A DNA stretch of 34,849 nucleotides from Apostichopus parvimensis (lineage: Eukaryota; Echinodermata; Holothuroidea; Aspidochirotida; Stichopodidae). This document shows positions 33,601 to 34,849 of the stretch, piece by piece. The notes beneath the pieces were generated by a model, which saw nothing but the letters and a program-made list of their open reading frames with translations, was not told the DNA's origin and ran no database searches. A program made the translations under genes and the position numbers. Every line of letters begins with the position of its first letter. The stretch's first letter is position 1. The DNA is taken from assembly GCA_000934455.1 (NCBI GenBank), contig KN889486.1, positions 37,436 to 72,284 on the forward strand, given 5' to 3'.

Positions 33601-34686
33601 GTATTGTTAAAACAGCTTTTTGAACGAAATTGATAAATATTTCAATGCTTTTCTGTAGTAAAATCTCAAGTCATTTGTTTAGGCAAGTTTCATATCAACT
33701 GGTGAAGTCAAAGTCAAAAAGTTGAAATTTTGAAATTTTGCTCTTTATGTGTGTTTTATACTACAGTTAAGAGTGTCTGACTGACCAACTCAATCAGTTA
33801 CTTTGATTGAGTGAAAAAGTGGTAGAAGGACGTCTTTTTTTGTTGCAATCTCTTTTTAAGAAATGCTAGTTATTTTTGAAAAACATTGGAGAGTTGTGTC
33901 CATGATAGGTGAATGTTTTCTCTGTGAGGTTTTTCTAAAGTCTACCATTTCTGGTTATTTTGTTAACAGATATTCTGTTTTATAGTTTGCAGCTTTGCCT
34001 TTGTGGTACTTTTCCAATACATGTTTTCATACTTCTCAGTAACTTACCAAGAATTATGACATATATTAGAGAGTTGTCACTTTGATGGATGAAAAAAAGC
34101 AAAATCATATAGCACATAACTCAAGCAGCGAATTATGGCATTTTTAACTTTATCAATCCAGGAATAATAGTAGTTAAGGATTCCAAAAGATTGCTTCAAC
34201 ACATTTGGGTTGGCTATTCCTACAAGTTTAATACATTAAAGACCTTTTGCCTACATATCATTGAAAGTAGGTTACTGGATGAATCAAGTTAAGTAAATAC
34301 TATAATAGTAGACCCAACAAATTGTTCCAGACAAAGACAAAAGGAAGTCATTTGCTTTGTTATGATTTTCACTTTTCTGCATATTATATATATTAATATA
34401 TTGAAAAATAACCAAAGAGTTTGGTCCTTGCGATTTGAGTACCTTTGTTACTCCTTTATCCTGTTAGTTTATTTTCATTTAGAAAATGGTTGTGTGTACA
34501 AATTGGATATGATTGGGAAGATGTTTCTGTTTTGTCTACAGTGTTGAGCAAAGGTCAGACTATGACTGGTTACTTCCGGTGGATGTGTAAGAATGGAGGC
34601 TATGTATGGATGCAGGCAACGGCCATTCTCCTCATCGCAAAAAATACAAATGACTCTGCATTCATCTTCATTATGCAGGTCATTAG
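364..34686 (+). CDS. NPAS3: bHLH-PAS transcription factor, NPAS1/NPAS3/trachealess family (partial, 8 exons)
   Basis: Joined exons: 364-641, 21000-21076, 22556-22645, 24875-25052, 27703-27818, 29843-30036, 32218-32324, 34542-34686. They give 394 complete codons without a stop, and every junction is in phase. Residues 5-58 are a class I bHLH with basic region [14 protein letters not shown] and helix 2 [10 protein letters not shown]. This [11 protein letters not shown] form is the NPAS1/NPAS3/Trh signature, not SIM (ARTRREKENSEF) or HIF (RSRRSKESEVF). PAS-A covers about residues 107-255 and PAS-B about 293-394. Known family role: a nuclear, DNA-binding partner of ARNT/Tango that acts in neural development (NPAS3) or tubular organ development (Trh). 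The 5' coding exon or exons, promoter and C-terminal activation region are outside the window. The symbol means the family; NPAS1, NPAS3 and trh cannot be separated for an invertebrate single-copy orthologue without a tree. Confidence 0.93.
2500..2650. other. GC-richer block with octamer and hairpin, unidentified
   Basis: This block is visibly richer in G+C than its surroundings. It holds an octamer ATTTGCAT followed by ATTCATGAGCATGG (about 2529-2551), then a segment with a GAGAGGC / GCCTCTC stem (2620-2626 with 2637-2643, 10-nt loop). An ATGATGG and a CTGA lie about 35 nt apart and loosely suggest box C/D, but no terminal stem supports a snoRNA. It could be an old repeat, a regulatory element or a small RNA locus; I do not recognise it. 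Confidence 0.3.
3200..3558. repeat. 24-bp AT-rich minisatellite, about 15 copies
   Basis: Tandem copies of a unit made of an A5-7 run, then GTACTATTAATTCTGTGT. I count about 15 copies. Most are 24 bp; two are shortened to about 20 bp, and some carry point changes such as GTACAATTAATT or GTGTGT. Each unit carries AGTACT, a 6-bp palindrome. The open frame on the minus strand (to 3603) is only this repeat read as protein and is not a gene. Confidence 0.95.
7120..9170. other. Region of overlapping open frames, possibly eroded coding sequence
   Basis: 7124-7567 (+) is open for 147 codons and 7213-7431 (-) for 72 codons over the same DNA. Further minus-strand frames lie at 7597-7833 and 8980-9165, the last rich in Lys, Glu and Gln. 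None matches a family I can name, and frames are open on both strands. Codon use cannot decide the matter by eye. 8340-8560 is a GC-richer stretch without an ORF. The likeliest explanations are chance plus an old decayed mobile element or retrocopy read on the minus strand. Confidence 0.25.
10138..10848. repeat. Left copy of a 711-bp direct duplication next to the assembly gap
   Basis: This runs from ACCATGCCCTGGC up to TTTTGAATGAA at the gap edge. It is repeated at 10899-11609 with an offset of 761 bp and no difference that I can see. Both copies contain the same 79-codon minus-strand frame (10307-10546 and 11068-11307), which is not recognisable as a gene. Identity of both copies up to exactly the two gap edges points to a scaffolding or haplotype artefact more than to a real tandem duplication. 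Confidence 0.93.
10823..10848. mobile_element. First 26 bp of the hAT MITE, cut by the gap
   Basis: This is the left terminal inverted repeat CAGGGGTGGGCAACC and the next few bases, preceded by the same TGTTAAAC. It is the left-copy counterpart of 11584-11609. The assembly breaks inside the transposon, as is common where a dispersed repeat confuses assembly. Confidence 0.8.
10849..10898. other. Assembly gap, 50 N
   Basis: Fifty unknown bases. A round number between two copies of the same 711-bp sequence suggests a placeholder gap of unknown true size. An open frame that runs through it on the minus strand (10711-10977) has no meaning. Confidence 0.99.
10899..11609. repeat. Right copy of the 711-bp duplication
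   Basis: This starts right after the gap with ACCATGCCCTGGC and matches 10138-10848 throughout. Unlike the left copy it continues without a break into the rest of the MITE at 11584-11927. It is therefore the copy that shows the intact local order. Confidence 0.93.
11584..11927. mobile_element. Non-autonomous hAT-type MITE, 344 bp, with 8-bp TSD
   Basis: The left end is CAGGGGTGGGCAACC. The right end, read on the minus strand, is CCGGGGTGGGCAACC: a 15-bp terminal inverted repeat with one mismatch. The element is flanked by a perfect 8-bp direct repeat TGTTAAAC at 11576-11583 and 11928-11935, the target-site duplication length of hAT elements. Inside are subterminal GGGCCGCA (near the left end) and GGCCGCAAA and GTGGCCCGCGGGCC (near the right end). 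There is no transposase frame, so it must have been moved by a related autonomous hAT. The perfect TSD and near-perfect ends suggest moderate to young age. Confidence 0.92.
12412..12475 (+). mobile_element. Possible decayed tRNA-derived SINE head
   Basis: CCGATGGTGCAGTGGTTA resembles a pol III A box region, and CTGGCTAATATCCAGGACATGG follows at about tRNA distance, as in many tRNA-SINE heads. The B box that should come next is not preserved, and I see no tail. This is a weak call; a chance match is possible. Confidence 0.3.
14429..14713. repeat. 43-bp minisatellite, about 6.5 copies
   Basis: The unit begins GACTATGCGTCAATCTGATG and continues GTAGACTTCACATGCAACTATTA. Copies start at 14467, 14510, 14553, 14596, 14639 and 14682, exactly 43 bp apart, with a partial copy from 14429. 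Copies differ by only a few substitutions (ACATG versus ACAGG, CTGATGG versus CTGAGGG), so the array is young or homogenised. There are no unique spacers, so it is not CRISPR-like. Confidence 0.95.
17828..17905. other. Two adjacent perfect hairpins sharing an ACTGGC core
   Basis: TGCACTGGCAG, a TTTTT loop and CTGCCAGTGCA (17879-17905) form a perfect 11-bp stem. Just upstream, CTACTGGC (17828-17835) pairs with GCCAGTAG (17860-17867). The stems are too short for a pre-miRNA. They may be remains of a foldback element. Confidence 0.5.
19340..19617. repeat. Diverged tandem repeat, about 5 copies of 50-65 bp
   Basis: AGTCAGTCT recurs at 19378, 19428, 19477, 19534 and 19599. Each copy is followed by GAGGGAATTATCATG-like and TATTATATATTTACTGTGAG-like sequence. 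Spacing varies from 49 to 65 bp and many bases differ, so this is an older array than the 43-bp one. The open frame at 19366-19590 is the repeat read as protein. Confidence 0.85.
21000..21076 (+). CDS. NPAS3: Exon encoding the start of PAS-A
   Basis: Acceptor TTTCAACAG ends at 20999; donor GTATGT is at 21077. The first two bases complete a Gly codon with the last base of the bHLH exon. It reads [26 protein letters not shown] (residues 93-118). [13 protein letters not shown] aligns with vertebrate EVFEAHLGSHILQ, the first helix and strand of PAS-A. The preceding dozen residues (Ser/Thr/His-rich) are a lineage-specific linker. It ends in phase 0. Confidence 0.93.
21077..22555 (+). other. Intron 2
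   Basis: GTATGT to TATTTCACAG. No gene or mobile element is seen. The second half holds a G-rich tract (22172-22198) and a C-rich tract (22412-22441), both able in principle to form G-quadruplexes, on opposite strands. The short open frames on both strands at 22047-22486 look like chance. Confidence 0.85.
22556..22645 (+). CDS. NPAS3: Exon encoding the PAS-A core
   Basis: Thirty codons, phase 0 at both ends, flanked by CACAG and GTAAGA. It reads [20 protein letters not shown] then [10 protein letters not shown] (residues 119-148), and matches vertebrate [20 protein letters not shown] and [10 protein letters not shown]. This is the strongest PAS signature in the window. It is the only exon here whose loss alone would leave the frame intact. 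Confidence 0.97.
22950..24480 (-). mobile_element. Penelope-like retroelement, 3' fragment with GIY-YIG endonuclease region (broken)
   Basis: The element reads from about 24480 down to about 22950. Minus-strand frames show, in order: a post-catalytic RT/thumb segment ([14 protein letters not shown], then [15 protein letters not shown]), the LRLHRICS-like and [20 protein letters not shown] region, the connector [17 protein letters not shown], the endonuclease region [20 protein letters not shown] with [13 protein letters not shown], and a C-terminal HTFQTHGLN-like stretch. After that comes the [17 protein letters not shown]-type 3' tail that I associate with these elements. The catalytic RT palm is absent, so the copy is 5'-truncated, as is usual for this group. 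It is broken, with several interruptions, and clearly not functional. It is antisense to the host gene. Confidence 0.82.
24225..24322. repeat. GGTACTGGTGTG-type repeat with perfect palindrome inside the Penelope-like fragment
   Basis: Imperfect tandem copies of GTACTGGTGTGGGGAGTACTGG. At the centre, AGTACTGGAGGTACT (24267-24281) and AGTACCTCCAGTACT (24284-24298) are exact inverse complements separated by CC: a 15-bp stem with a 2-nt loop. It arose within the element after insertion or in its lineage. Confidence 0.85.
24875..25052 (+). CDS. NPAS3: Exon encoding the middle of PAS-A and the acidic/Ser-Pro loop
   Basis: Acceptor TTTTCTAG ends at 24874. The donor is the first of several GTAGGT copies, at 25053. 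It has 59 codons plus one base (residues 149-207). [20 protein letters not shown] matches vertebrate [20 protein letters not shown], and [10 protein letters not shown] matches AEQLGMKLPP. After that comes a linker, [16 protein letters not shown] then [13 protein letters not shown], where vertebrate NPAS3 also has a low-complexity insert of unrelated sequence. Use of the first donor keeps phase with the next exon. Reading past it meets a stop (TGG TAG) within 40 nt. Confidence 0.94.
25021..25249. repeat. 31-32-bp minisatellite that starts in the exon and contains its splice donor
   Basis: CACATG|GTAGGT or CACATG|GTAGCT recurs with the GTAG at 25053, 25084, 25116, 25148, 25180 and 25226. The intervening sequence is TATAATATATCCCAACTATAT-like. 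Bases 25021-25063, which span the last 32 exonic bases and the donor, recur at 25194-25236 with one mismatch. The true donor is thus one unit of a tandem array that expanded into the intron. Confidence 0.95.
25250..25535 (-). mobile_element. tRNA-derived SINE, minus strand, inserted in the minisatellite
   Basis: On the minus strand, GGTTAGCTCAGTGGTTAACG (about 25454-25473) fits a pol III A box (TRGYNNARNNGG) and GGTTCGAGTC (25417-25426) fits the B box, about 35-40 bp apart as in a tRNA. Upstream of the A box the GGTTAACGCC..GTGCCT motif is repeated two or three times, an odd extended head. The body runs to about 25250 and includes CCTGCTTGCAGG, a self-complementary 3' segment. Array sequence CCAACTAC stops at 25249, and the array resumes at CTACATCACATGG (25536). 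CTAC may be a short target duplication. The family name is not known to me. Confidence 0.72.
25536..25590. repeat. Continuation of the donor minisatellite beyond the SINE
   Basis: ACATCACATGGTAGGTAT recurs twice, with the GTAGGT at 25548 and 25579, 31 bp apart. This is the same unit as 25021-25249, separated from it by the SINE. Confidence 0.85.
26713..26770. repeat. 24-bp tandem repeat, 2.4 copies
   Basis: GCTGATCC(T/A)GTG(A/G)TATGATCAGTA occurs at 26713-26736 and 26737-26760, followed by GCTGATCCC. Each copy contains TGATCA palindromes. Confidence 0.85.
27703..27818 (+). CDS. NPAS3: Exon encoding the C-terminal part of PAS-A
   Basis: Acceptor GTGTCTTTCAG ends at 27702; donor GTAGGT is at 27819. 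Two bases complete the split Glu codon. Residues 208-246 read [20 protein letters not shown] and [36 protein letters not shown] matches vertebrate [17 protein letters not shown] at all but two positions, and SSGYK is identical. The [13 protein letters not shown] part is a lineage-specific loop. It ends in phase 0. Confidence 0.96.
27819..29842 (+). other. Intron 5
   Basis: GTAGGT to TTTATATTGCAG. It holds a degenerate GAGTC-rich simple repeat (27911-28027), a CT-rich tract (28070-28120) and otherwise AT-rich sequence. The frame at 29530-29724 is open for 64 codons but matches nothing known. Confidence 0.85.
27911..28027. repeat. Degenerate GAGTC(C/T)-rich simple repeat
   Basis: GAGTCC, GAGTCT, GGAGTC and GAGAC-like words recur at about 6-12-bp spacing over about 115 bp. 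It is an old, diverged short tandem repeat. Confidence 0.55.
29843..30036 (+). CDS. NPAS3: Exon linking PAS-A to PAS-B
   Basis: Acceptor TATATTGCAG ends at 29842. It has 64 codons plus two bases (residues 247-310). [12 protein letters not shown] closes PAS-A (vertebrate VIHITGRLRLRV). [15 protein letters not shown] is a lineage-specific bridge. [20 protein letters not shown] matches vertebrate [20 protein letters not shown] in layout, and [17 protein letters not shown] opens PAS-B. Donor GTTGGT at 30037 is weak but is the one that completes Arg (AG|A), as in the conserved CEnR/CDDR. A second GTAATA lies 4 nt downstream (30041). Confidence 0.94.
30037..32217 (+). other. Intron 6
   Basis: GTTGGT to TTTGCTTAG. 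It holds a 12-bp tandem repeat (GTCAGTCTATCT, 30117-30161) and a G-rich run (31863-31888), with no gene seen. Overlapping minus-strand frames at 31506-31749 are unrecognised. Confidence 0.85.
30117..30161. repeat. GTCAGTCTATCT tandem repeat, about 3.7 copies
   Basis: Exact 12-bp units run from 30117, 30129 and 30141, then decay. The open frame of the preceding exon continues through it only because the unit has no stop in that frame. It is intronic. Confidence 0.9.
32218..32324 (+). CDS. NPAS3: Exon encoding the PAS-B core
   Basis: Acceptor TTTTGCTTAG ends at 32217; donor GTAAGT is at 32325. The first base completes Arg and the last base starts Met. Residues 312-346 read [20 protein letters not shown] and [15 protein letters not shown]. 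They align with vertebrate [20 protein letters not shown] and IHAEDVEGIRHSHLD, and the DFLDYT part is closer to fly Trachealess. HAQDV is the family HAEDV/HAEDA motif. This exon is too short and split to stand out as an ORF; it is found by homology and phase. Confidence 0.95.
32325..34541 (+). other. Intron 7
   Basis: GTAAGT to TTTTGTCTACAG. AT-rich, with no mobile element or repeat array recognised. Open frames at 32754-33252 (minus) match nothing. Confidence 0.85.
34542..34686 (+). CDS. NPAS3: Exon encoding the end of PAS-B
   Basis: Acceptor TTGTCTACAG ends at 34541. It has two bases plus 47 codons plus two bases (residues 347-394). [20 protein letters not shown] then [15 protein letters not shown] align with vertebrate [20 protein letters not shown] and [30 protein letters not shown] ends where vertebrates have NIIWVNYLLS. 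Donor GTCAGT at 34687 leaves AG, which can complete Ser or Arg. A rival CAG|GTCATT at 34679 would end the exon 8 nt earlier, but the longer form fits the family's V-I-S end. Confidence 0.92.
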
Positions 34687-34849
34687 GTCAGTGACACATT
34701 TTACTAGTGTACTTCGACTTTGTTAGCTTTGGCAGATAATCAGTGGTAAAGGGAAAACTTGCTGATTGAACATAATATTGTGAAGTATATATGCCCCATA
34801 GCTTGTTGTAAGTTAGTCAGTCAGTTTGAGTGGAGATGGTGAAACAGGG
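34687..34849 (+). other. Start of intron 8 (runs off the window)
   Basis: GTCAGT and following AT-rich sequence. No stop or polyadenylation signal of this gene is in the window, so the C-terminal exons lie further on. Confidence 0.8.

Overview
This window is a piece of an animal nuclear genome: AT-rich, intron-rich, and full of minisatellites and short mobile-element fossils. It holds the middle of one recognisable host gene on the + strand. That gene is a bHLH-PAS transcription factor of the NPAS1/NPAS3/trachealess family. Eight coding exons can be placed between 364 and 34686. All have GT..AG boundaries and compatible phases, and together they give 394 complete codons with no stop. They encode the basic helix-loop-helix (exon at 364-641), PAS-A (exons at 21000, 22556, 24875, 27703 and the start of 29843) and PAS-B (end of 29843, then 32218 and 34542). 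The first coding exon or exons and the promoter lie upstream of the window. The C-terminal transactivation region lies downstream.

The bHLH is almost identical to vertebrate NPAS3, while the PAS domains are clearly divergent. Some PAS-B positions (DFLDYT, the V-I-S end) look more like fly Trachealess. This suggests an invertebrate. The intron sizes and repeat types would fit an invertebrate deuterostome such as an echinoderm, but the species cannot be fixed from the sequence.

Layout: 1-363 upstream intron; 364-641 bHLH exon; 642-20999 a 20.4-kb intron; then seven exons separated by introns of about 1.5-2.7 kb, and a last partial intron from 34687. The big intron carries a 24-bp minisatellite (about 3.2-3.56 kb), a 50-N assembly gap flanked by two 711-bp apparently identical copies (10138-10848 and 10899-11609), a hAT-type MITE with a perfect 8-bp target-site duplication (11584-11927), a weak tRNA-SINE-like head (about 12.4 kb), a young 43-bp minisatellite (14.43-14.71 kb) and an older 50-65-bp repeat (about 19.34-19.62 kb). 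The intron at 22646-24874 carries an antisense 3' fragment of a Penelope-like retroelement with a GIY-YIG endonuclease region. The intron at 25053-27702 begins with a minisatellite that contains the exon's own splice donor. A tRNA-derived SINE (minus strand) sits inside that array.

The strongest unusual feature is the exon-4 donor. The sequence around it (CACATG|GTAGGT) has been copied at least seven more times into the intron, together with one 43-bp copy of the exon's end. No wholly new genetic system is evident. There is no second host gene, RNA gene or complete mobile element that I can support.
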